Origin: DATMFV01 sp035555975
GTDB taxonomy: Bacteria; Verrucomicrobiota; Verrucomicrobiia; Chthoniobacterales; Chthoniobacteraceae
NCBI GenBank assembly: GCA_035555975.1
Contig: DATMFV010000084.1
Location: 1-64,000, forward strand
Reading direction: 5' to 3'
Length of the DNA stretch: 64,000 nt
Shown piece after piece: positions 44,367 to 53,584 of this stretch. Numbering within the stretch: the stretch's first letter is position 1; each line of letters starts with the position of its first letter. The notes under the pieces are model-generated. The model was not told where the DNA came from. It saw nothing but the letters and a program-made list of their open reading frames with translations, and did not search any database. A program made the translations under genes and the position numbers.

Positions 44367-46925
44367 CTATCTTCCGGCCTGAGCACTGCCGTTTCCGTCA
44401 GCCGGAATGCGGAAGCTGACGATCGAGAAGGCGGGGAGTTCCAGTTCTATCGTAGCAATCCCGTCCCTGGGTGTGATGGTCACGGTTTCGAGGTTGGCGT
44501 CGACGCCGCTCTCCCGGTCGAACTTATCAAAGAGCTCCTGATTTCCGGCCAGGTCGGGCTTGCCAAACTCCTTCCAACGGGGAAACGGATCGTTCCTTTC
44601 GTCCAGCGTTCGTTTTTCCAGTTTGAGGGGTACCGATCCGGGCAGCCCCGAGAGATGAAGCGTGACCTTGGTCGTAAACTGCTCTTTTGGATCTTCGACA
44701 TAGTTCCAGACAGTGATCCAGCGTCCTTCCTGGTTCGCCGAGGCGAGCACTTCGATGGGACGGTTGGAGCTTTTGGCTGCGATTTTTTCCCCCTGCATCC
44801 GGTGCAGAAGCTCCAGGGCACGGGTATAGGGTCGGATAAGCCCCATGCGGGAAATCATACCGCGGTTGTTGTAAAAAAGCGCCTCGTCCGATTTGCCGTG
44901 CAGCCGGGCTGAGCCGGGTTCGCAATCGACCTGGACGTAGAGCTGATCGATGCCGCCGTCCTTGATCCGGCGAATGGCCGAAAGGACATAGGCCGCGTTG
45001 TACGGTTTGCCAAGGTAATCGTTCCCGATCCCGGACGCGGAATTCCACTCGGTGATGTAGCGCGGCAGCTTTGCGGCCCACGGATGCGATTGGATGGCGC
45101 CGGCTGCGTTGCGGAGGTTATGGTCGATTGAGAGGAGAGACGGGATGCCTCTCCCGGTTGAATACATATGCCATGCGATGAAGGAAAGGTGGCCGTGGCC
45201 CGGTTCCTTTCCGGCGTGTTCGAGGAAACGTCCGAGCGCACCCCTGGAGCCGGAGGTAAAGCCGGGCGTGCCGACGCGGATCTCCGGGAACGCCCGGCGC
45301 GCACCAGCCATGGTATGATCGCACACTTTCAGAAGCTCGTCCCAGCTTCCCTTGAAATAGAGGATGGCGTCCGGCTCGTTCCATGTTTCGAATTCCCATC
45401 TGGCAAGCTCCTTCTCCCCGAATTCCTGTCGCAGGCAGGAGACGAAGCGGTAGATATAGTCTTCCCACTCAGCGTAATCCCGCGGCGGATATCGGTTGGA
45501 AAACGCCTTTCCTTTGGGATGGGTGGCCAGTGCAGGCGGCGTGCTTTCCAGGACGATGAGCGGAGTGAGCCCAAGCCCGACGATCCGGTGAAAAAGAGCG
45601 GTAACTGCGGAAAAATCGTATTCCATTTTTCCGGACGGGAGGCGACGGCTTTGGGTCATCGTGCACCCTTCCTGGAACCGGACCCGGTAGATGCCCATTC
45701 GTTGCGCGGCGATCTTCAGGATGGTCTCCTTCCACGGCGTCCTGGCGAATTCCATCGTGTAACTCGACGCGATGCCATCCGCCCGATACGAAAAGTCTCC
45801 CTGCGGGTGTTTGAAATCAACCGTCACTGCGGCCTGGCTTCGGTCGACCTTTTCGAGCTTGGCGACCTCCGTATTGACAAAGCTCAAATTATCGAACCAG
45901 ACCTGCCCGCTTGCCGTTTCGAAAAGTCGCAGCCAGACCTGCACCCTTTCCACCCCGGGGGGAACAACCACATTGGAGTTATAATGAGTCCACCCGGTAT
46001 CCCCCTCCACCGAGCCCGACTGGACATGGCTGCGCATCTTTCCCTTGTCATCGAAAAGCACGATCTGCATCGACGCCCGACAGAAGCGCTTCGCCCCGGT
46101 TTTGACTCCAGCGGTTTTCATGAACGCTTTGAAAGAATAGATGCCGGGCTTTACGTCGATCGGTTCCGAGACGGCCGTTGCAGGGCCGGTCAGGTGAAGC
46201 GCGAAGTTGCCGCTCTTTTTTTCCGTGGAATCCCAGTGGACGTTCCTCGCGGCGTCGGGATTGATGGGAAAGCCGTCCCAATCCTTGCCTGTCGGGAAAC
46301 TCCAGTTGATGGAGGCGCCACCCGCTTCGAGCTCGAACCCCGGGTTGGTCAGCAGGTTCGCGGCCGCATCGGGAACGTGGGCCGACTCCTCTTTCACGGG
46401 TTTGACTGCCAGGTCTGAAAACCAGATCGTCCCTTGCGGAATCTTCCATCCTTCAAGAACCAGCCTCGCCGTCGCTGCGGCTTGCGGGAAGACCATCTGC
46501 TTGTTGAAAAAGGTCCAGTCGCCCGAACCGTCGGCGGCAAAGGCCGTTTTATGGCCGATGATTTTTCCATTCTTGCCGAAATACTGGACTACGGCGCTCG
46601 CGCGGTGATAGCGCCGCTTTCCGGTCTGGACATCCGCCCATTTGATCCAGCCGCTGACTTCGAGGATCGGCGACGAAAGAGGGATCGGGGCGGACGTGAT
46701 GGCCGTGGAACCATTGATTTCAAGGGCGGGCTTGCCGTCGTGACCGTTTGGAACGACCCGAGGCGCGGGAAGGTCTTTCGCTCTCCAGGCGATCGACCAG
46801 GTATTCATCTCGTGGGCAAAGCCGCCGTTTTCGAGCAGGTTCTCTCCGAAAAGGGGGAGAGTGGAAGCGAGCATGAAGGCGGTGGCGGCCAGTTTCAGGA
46901 TTTGGGGATGGAACGGTAATTTCAT
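44367..46925 (-). CDS. Secreted GH39-like glycosidase, paralogue of the 27086 gene
   Basis: The 852-residue protein matches the 27086-29629 product along its length. It has a signal peptide (ending LPLFGE), a first jelly-roll module (NLLENGGFAHEMNTW), a second (NLLTNPGFELEAGGASINW) and a catalytic barrel with E517 in FETWNEPDA and E626 in YITEWNSASG. The two share many identical stretches, such as YPPRDY-EWEDYIYRF, but their DNA differs, so the duplication is old or arose by separate acquisition. It probably attacks the same class of extracellular polysaccharide. It is flanked by a heparinase-like gene upstream and a pseudopilin downstream, all on the minus strand. Confidence 0.84.
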   Translation of the reverse strand: MKLPFHPQILKLAATAFMLASTLPLFGENLLENGGFAHEMNTWSIAWRAKDLPAPRVVPNGHDGKPALEINGSTAITSAPIPLSSPILEVSGWIKWADVQTGKRRYHRASAVVQYFGKNGKIIGHKTAFAADGSGDWTFFNKQMVFPQAAATARLVLEGWKIPQGTIWFSDLAVKPVKEESAHVPDAAANLLTNPGFELEAGGASINWSFPTGKDWDGFPINPDAARNVHWDSTEKKSGNFALHLTGPATAVSEPIDVKPGIYSFKAFMKTAGVKTGAKRFCRASMQIVLFDDKGKMRSHVQSGSVEGDTGWTHYNSNVVVPPGVERVQVWLRLFETASGQVWFDNLSFVNTEVAKLEKVDRSQAAVTVDFKHPQGDFSYRADGIASSYTMEFARTPWKETILKIAAQRMGIYRVRFQEGCTMTQSRRLPSGKMEYDFSAVTALFHRIVGLGLTPLIVLESTPPALATHPKGKAFSNRYPPRDYAEWEDYIYRFVSCLRQEFGEKELARWEFETWNEPDAILYFKGSWDELLKVCDHTMAGARRAFPEIRVGTPGFTSGSRGALGRFLEHAGKEPGHGHLSFIAWHMYSTGRGIPSLLSIDHNLRNAAGAIQSHPWAAKLPRYITEWNSASGIGNDYLGKPYNAAYVLSAIRRIKDGGIDQLYVQVDCEPGSARLHGKSDEALFYNNRGMISRMGLIRPYTRALELLHRMQGEKIAAKSSNRPIEVLASANQEGRWITVWNYVEDPKEQFTTKVTLHLSGLPGSVPLKLEKRTLDERNDPFPRWKEFGKPDLAGNQELFDKFDRESGVDANLETVTITPRDGIATIELELPAFSIVSFRIPADGNGSAQAGR

Positions 46926-46951
46926 GGAGACAGAGCGTCAAAACATTGAGG

Positions 46952-48769
46952 CTATCGATTGGCGGTGCGGATCGTCAGTTCATAGCGTAACGTGATGTCC
47001 CGTCGGGTTTCGTTAAAAATCCAGGACGCCCGCGTCAACCCCCGTGTTTCGGGGATCAACTCCAGCACGGAAGGGAGGTTCGGCGGAGTCACTTCGATGC
47101 AGATCCCGCCATGGCGGAATGCGACCCCCCGTCCATCGAGTGGAACGGTTTCGACTTGCCCGTGGAGCTGGAAGATCAGCGGGGTCGCCTCCCGAAGTCG
47201 GATCGTATCGGTAATGACAAGCCGCCCTGGTTCCGGCCACGAAAAGGCGCGGTGGTATTTTTCCGGCCGCCACGATTCGGGGTAGGCGCAGGCGAGATCC
47301 AGTGAAACGGCGTTTTGGCCCACTTCGAGACAGTTTGGCATCTCCTTGCCCCGGTAGTCGCGGTGGGAGGGCACCCATTGGCCCCGCCCGTTGAAAAGCA
47401 GGACGTTGTGCGCGGTGCTTTGGATCGACTCACGACCAAAATTAATCGCCTTGCCGATGCCGTATCCCATATCCGCGATGAAAGGCCGCCCCCCGGCGAG
47501 CAGGACGAAATGACCCATGTCGGCATGCACGTGGTCGGGATTGAGCACCTCTCCTTTTGGCAGTAGCGGGCCGCGCCGCATGCCGGAAAATTCCGTAAAT
47601 CGGGCGAAGCACGCCTTGCCGCCGGGCGGCCCCCATTTGGTCCCGAAAAGCACCTCGGTTCCCTCGACTTCCGTTCGGTAAAGCCACTCTCCGGAGTCCT
47701 CGAACTTTGACGCGCCGGTTGGCAGTCCCGGCTCAGGCTTGATCTCCGGATCGATAAAGAGCAGGAGATTCGGCTGCTTATGGGCTTCGGCGTAAGGGGT
47801 TTTCTCCGGAACGCTCGCGTTGGCCCGGGCGGTGAGCAGCGCACCGAACTGGGCGCGCCGGTCACCCATGCGCCAGGCGAGCGCCGCGAACAGGCCGCAG
47901 GCGTCATGCCGAATAGCTTCGCCTTCCGCGCCATACCCTCCGTCCCCATAAGTGATGTAAGCAAGCCCGTTGCCCGAGTAGTGAGCCAGCAGCCAGCCTC
48001 CAAGCGCCTTCCAGAACCGCGAAGCATCATACAGGTTTTCTCCCGTCCGCTCCCCATGCAGTTCCATCCAGAGCATCAGGGAATTGATGCCGTAATGCAG
48101 GTACATGACCCCTTCATAACTTGAGCCGTCTTCCGGGAGGTGCGTCTGCACGATTCGCAGTTCCCTTTCGCAAAGATCAAGCCAGGGGGCCACCTCCGCC
48201 GCGCGGCCTGCCTTTTCAAAGTAACAGGCCGATGCATAAAGGCCGCTCCAGTCGATCCAGTGATGGTTTTGCAGGTAACTGCGGCACCAGAAGACGCTCT
48301 CCTGCTGCGCGGCTTCGTAAAATAACGCCGCCTGCCGAAAAAGCCGCAGTTCCGCCTCCTGCCTCAATTCCGGCGACAGCGCATCGGCATCCGCCCAGGA
48401 AAGTCCCAGCGCCAGCCCCTGGCAACAATGCGCGGCAACGAGATCGAGATTGTCGGTCACGCCAAACGGGTCTTTTCCCCAAACCGGAGCGTCCAATATG
48501 CAGTGCAGGGCCCTCCGTGCCACCATGAGTGAAGCCTCCCGGCTCTCCGGAGCGTGGGAGAGGAGCATGGCGGATGCAAAAAGAGGTCCCCAGGCGCGCC
48601 GGTTGCTGTCGTCGGAGATCAATTCCGGGGAGACTCCCTCCACAAACGCGCGGGTGCGCCACAACGCCAATTCCCATAATTTCGCTTTCGGAGGATTCTT
48701 GAATCGCGAACAGGCCCGGACAAACGATTCCTTGACCAAGGGAGAAACAGAGGCAGTGGGATAAGACAT
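46952..48769 (-). CDS. Heparinase II/III family protein
   Basis: The 605-residue protein has an alpha/alpha toroid over residues ~1-330 (QNHHWIDWSGLYASACYFEKA, SSYEGVMYLHYGINSLMLW) and a beta-sandwich C-terminal part. NPDHVHADMGHFVLLAGGRP with FIADMGYG carries the conserved HAD-x-G-HF pattern of heparinase II/III. The asparagine-histidine pair in LQNHH and the tyrosine in YEGVMYLHY are plausible catalytic residues. No signal peptide is evident. It lies 26 bp upstream of the secreted GH39-like gene, so the encoded lyase and hydrolase may act on the same uronate-containing glycan. Confidence 0.8.
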   Translation of the reverse strand: MSYPTASVSPLVKESFVRACSRFKNPPKAKLWELALWRTRAFVEGVSPELISDDSNRRAWGPLFASAMLLSHAPESREASLMVARRALHCILDAPVWGKDPFGVTDNLDLVAAHCCQGLALGLSWADADALSPELRQEAELRLFRQAALFYEAAQQESVFWCRSYLQNHHWIDWSGLYASACYFEKAGRAAEVAPWLDLCERELRIVQTHLPEDGSSYEGVMYLHYGINSLMLWMELHGERTGENLYDASRFWKALGGWLLAHYSGNGLAYITYGDGGYGAEGEAIRHDACGLFAALAWRMGDRRAQFGALLTARANASVPEKTPYAEAHKQPNLLLFIDPEIKPEPGLPTGASKFEDSGEWLYRTEVEGTEVLFGTKWGPPGGKACFARFTEFSGMRRGPLLPKGEVLNPDHVHADMGHFVLLAGGRPFIADMGYGIGKAINFGRESIQSTAHNVLLFNGRGQWVPSHRDYRGKEMPNCLEVGQNAVSLDLACAYPESWRPEKYHRAFSWPEPGRLVITDTIRLREATPLIFQLHGQVETVPLDGRGVAFRHGGICIEVTPPNLPSVLELIPETRGLTRASWIFNETRRDITLRYELTIRTANR

Positions 48770-48952
48770 GGAAATTGAATGACCAAGACGACATTGGGCG
48801 AAGCTCCATCGCCCCGCAAGAGACGATCATCTCGATCTATTGACTTATTTGCCACGCCACGCGCCTTGGTCTTAACTCATACTGGCAGATAATTCAAAAG
48901 GTTAAGACGTTTGTCTCTAGGCGAGGCTGTTTGGGATGATACCTTCGCCGCT

Positions 48953-50347
48953 ATGAAAACGCCCCCAAGCTTGTTGAAGCCGTTTGGTAAGTCATCAGTT
49001 TTCCCTCCTGGTTCAGTGCTCGTCTGCCTGTTGTGCCTTGTTCTGGCTTCGACCGGTTCCGCACAAGACAAGATCTGGACGAACGGAGCTGGCAACGGTT
49101 CATGGGGCGGGGGCAATAATTGGAGTCCCGCCGGAGTCCCTACCGCCGCATCTGTGATTACAACCAACGTCGCCGGGAATACGAACACGACCGTCAGCGG
49201 TGGTTTCGCGATCAGCGGGATGATCGAAAATCGCGACTCGGGTATCTGGACCATTCAGTCAACCAACAAGGTCGATGCGACGCTCAGCATTTCGGGAACC
49301 TTGTCGAAATCCGGGGAAAGTGTGCTTCGTTTTACTGGCAGCAGCAATACGCCTGCCGGAGCTGTAAATCTGAGCATCAGCCAAATCGAGATGGCGGGAG
49401 GCACCCTGGATTTCGGGGTCTTCAGCGGCGTGACCTCCCTCTCCTCGGGCGGTGTCCATGCGACCGGCGGATTGATCAAGTTCAACGTCCAAAACGATTA
49501 CAACCTTGGCGCAGTCGTCATGGAAGGAGGCGTCCTCGAACTCAACTCGGGCAACCATCCCGACTGGAAGATTATCGTCAATTCCCTCTCGGGCGTGGGC
49601 GGCTTCATCCAGGCAAGCACAGGGATCAACGCCAATACGACGACACTCATTGCCAATCAAAGCGGCAACACCACGCTGGCTTCCACGCTTGAAGACGGGA
49701 ATTCGGGAGCATCAGTGCTCGCTCTGCAAAAAAACGGCACGGGAACCCTCGCACTTACCGGGGTCAACACGTACACTGGCGGCACGGTCGTTTCCGGTGG
49801 AGCCTTGCGAGTCGACGGTTCGATTACCGGAACCATAACGATTGAGGCGAACGGCACTCTCGGCGGCAGCGGGACTGTGGGAGACATTCTCCTTTCGGGC
49901 GGCACTCTCGCGTCCGAGGATGCGCCGGGCGTCTTGCATGCCACAAGCCTCGCCTGGAATTCCGGCGTCGTCGACCTGGCGCTCGGCGGCAGCCCGGAGC
50001 AATCCGACTTCCTTGATCTTTCAGGCAACTTCACTGGCTCCGGCCCGCTTCATTTCACTTTCGAGGACAACGGCTGGAAAGTCGGCACAACCTATGACCT
50101 GATCGGTTTCGAATCGACCAGCCTCAGCCTTGAAATGTTCGACTTCACCAACGGGGGAGGGTTCGCGGGCGTCTTCCAATGGAACAACACCGAAGACCCC
50201 GCCATACTCCAGTTTACATTGACTTCCGTGCCAGAACCGACCAGCGGTACGATCTTGACCATCCTCGGAGGCGGCTGGATTGTTGTCGCGGGATGCCGCC
50301 GCCTGCTGCGGTGCGGAGCAGATCGCGCTCGACAGGCCATTGTATGA
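48953..50347 (+). CDS. PEP-CTERM protein with autotransporter-associated strand repeats
   Basis: From ATG 48953 the protein has 464 residues and a signal peptide ending near STGSAQDK. The body is repetitive and rich in Gly, Thr and Asn, with an autotransporter-associated repeat (GVNTYTGGTVVSGGALRVDG). The end has a PEP-CTERM-like signal, VPEPTSGTILTILGGGWIVVAG then CRRLLRCGADR, though the cationic tail is longer than usual. It probably reaches the cell surface after exosortase processing. The next gene overlaps it by 4 bp (ATGA). Confidence 0.82.
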   Translation: MKTPPSLLKPFGKSSVFPPGSVLVCLLCLVLASTGSAQDKIWTNGAGNGSWGGGNNWSPAGVPTAASVITTNVAGNTNTTVSGGFAISGMIENRDSGIWTIQSTNKVDATLSISGTLSKSGESVLRFTGSSNTPAGAVNLSISQIEMAGGTLDFGVFSGVTSLSSGGVHATGGLIKFNVQNDYNLGAVVMEGGVLELNSGNHPDWKIIVNSLSGVGGFIQASTGINANTTTLIANQSGNTTLASTLEDGNSGASVLALQKNGTGTLALTGVNTYTGGTVVSGGALRVDGSITGTITIEANGTLGGSGTVGDILLSGGTLASEDAPGVLHATSLAWNSGVVDLALGGSPEQSDFLDLSGNFTGSGPLHFTFEDNGWKVGTTYDLIGFESTSLSLEMFDFTNGGGFAGVFQWNNTEDPAILQFTLTSVPEPTSGTILTILGGGWIVVAGCRRLLRCGADRARQAIV

Positions 50348-51222
50348 GAAAACCCAGCCATTCGCAAACCGCGCCTCAAATCGTCTTTCACCTGATCGGC
50401 AGCGGCGCGGTTCGCTTTAATCCGAAGCGGGGCGGCACCAGCCAGCTCCTGGAGCTTGGAGAGGAAAAATTCCTGGTCGATTGCGGCCGTTCGGCCGTCG
50501 ACAGCCTGATCCAGTCAGACATTCCCATTGAAGGAATCGGCACGGTCTTCATTACGCATCTGCATTTCGACCACATTTGTGACTTGGCGCACTTCATCCT
50601 TCTCTCATGGGTTTATGGACGAAGTGAGCCATTGAAGTTCATCGGCCCCAGGGGGCTCAAGGAGTTTCTCGAAAAGGGAGTCCGGCAGGCATTTTCCGAA
50701 GACATTCGTAGCCGCCTCGGCCACGGGAAAGAAGCAACCGGGTTGTATTGGACCACCGTGGAACTGGAGAGCGCCGGATGCTGTTATGAAACCGACGGGG
50801 TGACGGTTCACGCATTGGATACTTCTCATGCCGGTCTGCCGAACTTCCATTACCGGTTTGACACCGGCGGAAAACGAATCTTTATCAGCAGTGACACGGA
50901 GCCTGACCAACGGATAGCCACCTTTGCCAAAGGCGCGGACCTAATGGTGATGGAATGCAGCGGCACCCGGGCCTTTCTCGATAGCGTCCCATGGGGGCAC
51001 TGGCATCTGGCGCCTGAGGATGTTGCCGAACTTGCCGCCATGGCGGATGCAAAGCGAGTGATCCTCAAGCACCTTGTCATGGAAAGCTGGTCCACCGATC
51101 CGCAGCTTTCGGAGAAAATGGCGCAAACAATCCGGAGTGGATACAAAGGCGCGGTGGAGGTGGGATTCGACGGAATGCGGATCACCATCTCCGCCTGTTC
51201 CAAGCACCTGACAATACCGTAA
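50344..51222 (+). CDS. MBL-fold metallohydrolase (ribonuclease Z-like)
   Basis: The 292-residue protein begins at ATG 50344, overlapping the PEP-CTERM stop. It has the metallo-beta-lactamase zinc motif FITHLHFDHICDLAH, an early FHLIGSGA strand and FISSDTEPD (metal-bridging Asp). A late H is seen in ILKHLVMES. The strand pattern fits the RNase Z/ElaC-like or AHL-lactonase-like branch. The last residues (ISACSKHLTIP) have no family counterpart and overlap a mobile-element remnant on the other strand, so the natural C terminus may be lost. Confidence 0.82.
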   Translation: MRKPSHSQTAPQIVFHLIGSGAVRFNPKRGGTSQLLELGEEKFLVDCGRSAVDSLIQSDIPIEGIGTVFITHLHFDHICDLAHFILLSWVYGRSEPLKFIGPRGLKEFLEKGVRQAFSEDIRSRLGHGKEATGLYWTTVELESAGCCYETDGVTVHALDTSHAGLPNFHYRFDTGGKRIFISSDTEPDQRIATFAKGADLMVMECSGTRAFLDSVPWGHWHLAPEDVAELAAMADAKRVILKHLVMESWSTDPQLSEKMAQTIRSGYKGAVEVGFDGMRITISACSKHLTIP

Positions 51223-51368
51223 AAGGAAGCCCCTTTGGACCGAAGTTCGATGATGCCGTCTGAATACTCCTCAAGCAGTTGAAATTTTACGGATGGCTCC
51301 TTCCGAAAATTTCTGACGGCAGCCTCAAACAGCGACTTCTGAGGTGCGGGAGAACGTTCTGATTTCAT
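51189..51368 (-). pseudogene. N-terminal remnant of a small HTH-like protein
   Basis: On the minus strand from ATG 51368, about 60 codons read MKSERSPAPQKSLFEAAVRN, FRKEPSVKFQLLEEYSDGII, ELRSKGASFYGIVRCLEQ. The pattern E-L-R-x-K-G-A-S-F-x-x-I is like the first helices of plasmid and mobile-element HTH proteins. Beyond this point the frame runs into the MBL gene on the opposite strand, so the gene is cut. The 22-bp repeat array starts 12 bp upstream of its ATG. Confidence 0.5.
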
Positions 51369-51379
51369 AGTCAACAACT

Positions 51380-51885
51380 CAATCCGGGATTCAACCAACG
51401 GCGGAATGGCAGCGGACCGAGCGTGAACCGACCAGCAGCCAGCCGTGGGACGACCGCAACTCGACGATGATCCATCGAAGGGCCGAAGCTGAACCGAGTT
51501 CGAACCAACCGCGGACCTCCTATGAGCCGGGCACGAAACGATCCAGAGACAGGCACGGGTCGACAATGGATCAAGGGTGAAATCATGGCAAACCCACCAT
51601 GCGCCTTCCATGAACGAACATCGGTGCAATGATGGTCACGTTGTGAGCCAATGAAGGGCGAAGCATAGAACGACCATGCGCCAGTCTCGAACCGAGAATG
51701 GGCCAAAGCTGGGACAATCACGGGCCAACCGTAAGCTTTCCGAGAGCCAGACTTAAAGCAACGGCAAGCCAACGGAGAGTCAATGATGGACCTGGCCTGG
51801 CACGCAGGTGGACCAACCGTGAACCATCGTGAGCCACTCTCTGGAATTATGACGATCATGCGTTGAACCAAGCATCAGCCGCGCA
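51380..51885. repeat. Degenerate 22-bp tandem array (11-bp sub-period), ~23 units
   Basis: Cutting the sequence every 22 bp from 51380 keeps the same columns in register for 23 units with no insertion or deletion. Most units follow T/C-G-A/G-x-C/A-C in the first half and G-A/G-A/G-C-C-A/G in the second, so each half repeats an 11-bp YGRRCCRAYCR-like consensus. Examples are 51490-51511, 51688-51709 and 51864-51885. Units are related but never identical. As 22 is not a multiple of three, it is unlikely to be coding even though one minus-strand frame is open. Confidence 0.8.
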
Positions 51886-51887
51886 TT

Positions 51888-51904
51888 CCTGACGATTCGT
51901 CAGG
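51888..51904. repeat. Perfect 8-1-8 inverted repeat at the array end
   Basis: CCTGACGA-T-TCGTCAGG begins 3 bp after the last 22-bp unit. It may be a protein-binding site or a hairpin that bounds the array. Confidence 0.6.
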
Positions 51905-52038
51905 GGTCAGGCGTCCACTCTTTAAACACTCATCCATTCGTAGCACCCTTGTGCGAACCTCCCGCGCTCGTATCGGCGAAACCCGCACGGCGGACGCTTA
52001 CCTATCTTTGCACATTTCGTGATGCACCCTGCTCCAGT
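51905..52038. other. Intergenic, no gene recognised
   Basis: The stretch between the array's inverted repeat and the IS630 fragment shows no reading frame that I can support and no repeat unit in register with the array. Confidence 0.4.
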
Positions 52039-52269
52039 TCAGGCTAGCCAACCCACCAAAAACCAGTAAAACAAACTCCACAGGCCGACAGTATGAGGTT
52101 CGACGCCAGACTTCGTGGCAATCTCTTGATTGGATTCGTCGGCAGCGCAAAGAAGAACCATGCGAGCCCGCAAGGCAAGGCTTGTTACCCCTATTCGGCT
52201 TCGCGCCAAACGCTCCAATGCGATGCGATTGGCTTCGGTCAATGCAATAGGAGGAAGCATTTTAGGCAT
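52039..52269 (-). pseudogene. IS630-family transposase, N-terminal fragment
   Basis: From ATG 52269 the minus strand encodes PIALTEANRIALERLARSRI, LALRARMVLLCAADESNQEI, ATKSGVEPHTVGLWS. This matches the N-terminal helix-turn-helix of IS630-type transposases (LT-x-x-E-x-x-x-L-x-x-L-x-R then R-A-R-I-V-L-L). The match stops at W64; the last residues belong to other DNA. The catalytic DDE domain is gone and terminal repeats were not found. Confidence 0.7.
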
Positions 52270-52846
52270 GGAGGTATTGTAAGCATTTATGGTGCCGTTT
52301 ACTTACCGCACGATGCACCAGACGCAATTCCAGATCTAACGGAATGAGTAAAGTCTGAACATGAAACAACCAATGGCAACACGTCAGTCCTCTTGGAAAA
52401 ACAATCCGAAGGAAGCTTCTTATTACTGACGGTCTGCACGAATGAGGATCAGCGTTCACTTTCAGGAGGACACGTCAACACACAGGCCACGCCACTCCGC
52501 AAATAGAGCAAAAAAGTACTGCATAAGTTAAAAGACCCTTACATTGACCCCAATCATCCACTGAATGGCGTCAGTTTGCCCACTGACTCTTATAGAATCG
52601 CGAACACGCATGCCTAATATGTTACGGTAAACGCCGCTTCAGCTAATTGGCATACCAAGTGGCCGGATGATGTGCGCATGGCAGGATGCATCCACTGGGG
52701 GTAGAGTTTCCCTACACGCGCGACGAAGGAAAATGTAAGCCTGAGTGCAAGACACTTCTACCGCGAGGTGAAGCCTAAAAGAAGTCGAAAAAGAACTTTA
52801 GACCTATGAACAAGTTCCCTGCGTATATGATGCGATAGCACCCAGG
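52270..52846. other. Decayed intergenic stretch between IS630 fragment and Hachiman operon
   Basis: No intact gene is seen. Around 52515-52700, plus-strand frame pieces such as LHKLKDPYIDPNHPLNGVSL and NWHTKWPDDVRMAGCIHWG are interrupted by stop codons and could be remains of an unidentified gene. Confidence 0.35.
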
Positions 52847-53584
52847 TTACTGAAAGCGCAGTGGACGCTTCACCATTAGAGATATTGTTCTGGTTCCTGG
52901 CGGTCTAGACTTAGCCACTATGCGCAAAATGGCTACCTTGTGGTGGTAGGTTTGGAATTCAAGGGCAACTGTGTCATCTAAAAAATGCGTCGACAATTGC
53001 GCATCCTTCGAAGCCGTGAGTGTCTTTGCTGGAATGGTGAGCTCCCATCCTTTCAATTTGCGAAACTCGTTGACAATGGTCCCAAACGGCGGCTTCGCAT
53101 GACTGAGGTTGGCGTCCGCATAGACTAAAGAGTTGCCCGTAATATCACATTCAATTTCACCGTCGGCGTTCGCGAAGTGGTCAAACTGCCGTTGCTTCAT
53201 TTGCAAGAGATCGCGCGCAACTACATTATGGCAGGCATCGTAAAACTCCTGCAACTGAGACTTGGGAGTGCCGTCCACAGCCTTGATGTAGCTGAAATCG
53301 GTTGCTGTTGAGTCGGTTCGTATAACCCAAAAGCCTGAGCTGGACCAGCCGTCGCCTTTGTTCAATCGGCGTTCGAATCTCTCGATTCCCTGGCCGATCT
53401 TGGGGGCTCCTTCGGCAATCAGCACATCGAATCGTTCCAGTAGGGCGGAGAGATCGCTGTGGTCGTCATACTCGGTGACGACATCACCATCTGCGTACCG
53501 CCCTAGCATAGCTTTGAAATGCTGCTTTGCAGCTGATTTCGTTCTCCAGATCCGACCATTCGACAATTCAACGGATTTAGCCAT
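52847..53584 (-). CDS. DUF3223 (DCL-family) protein coupled to hamB
   Basis: The 245-residue protein opens with the DUF3223/DCL pattern: NGRIWRTKSAAKQHFKAMLG, then LSALLERF, IGQGIERFERR and FWVIRTDSTATDFSYIKAV. The C-terminal part, ECDITGNSLVYADANLSHA followed by KPPF, recalls the Cys/His region that follows DUF3223 in some bacterial proteins and looks HNH-like, but the usual second histidine pair is not clear. Its ATG overlaps the hamB stop (TAATG), so it is translationally coupled to the Hachiman genes and is probably an accessory or effector. That role is inferred from context. Confidence 0.75.
   Translation of the reverse strand: MAKSVELSNGRIWRTKSAAKQHFKAMLGRYADGDVVTEYDDHSDLSALLERFDVLIAEGAPKIGQGIERFERRLNKGDGWSSSGFWVIRTDSTATDFSYIKAVDGTPKSQLQEFYDACHNVVARDLLQMKQRQFDHFANADGEIECDITGNSLVYADANLSHAKPPFGTIVNEFRKLKGWELTIPAKTLTASKDAQLSTHFLDDTVALEFQTYHHKVAILRIVAKSRPPGTRTISLMVKRPLRFQ

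Noticed and set aside
50850..51188. Continuation of the HTH-like remnant on the minus strand
   Set aside because: This part overlaps the conserved MBL-fold gene on the plus strand and has no protein-like pattern.
51371..51871. A 166-codon minus-strand reading frame spanning the 22-bp array
   Set aside because: The 22-bp period is not a multiple of three, a second minus-strand frame is also open through much of it, and the peptide has no family resemblance. The open frame follows from the base composition of the repeat.
51380..51885. CRISPR array
   Set aside because: There are no exact repeats separated by unique spacers, the unit is only 22 bp, all units are degenerate, and no cas-like gene is nearby.
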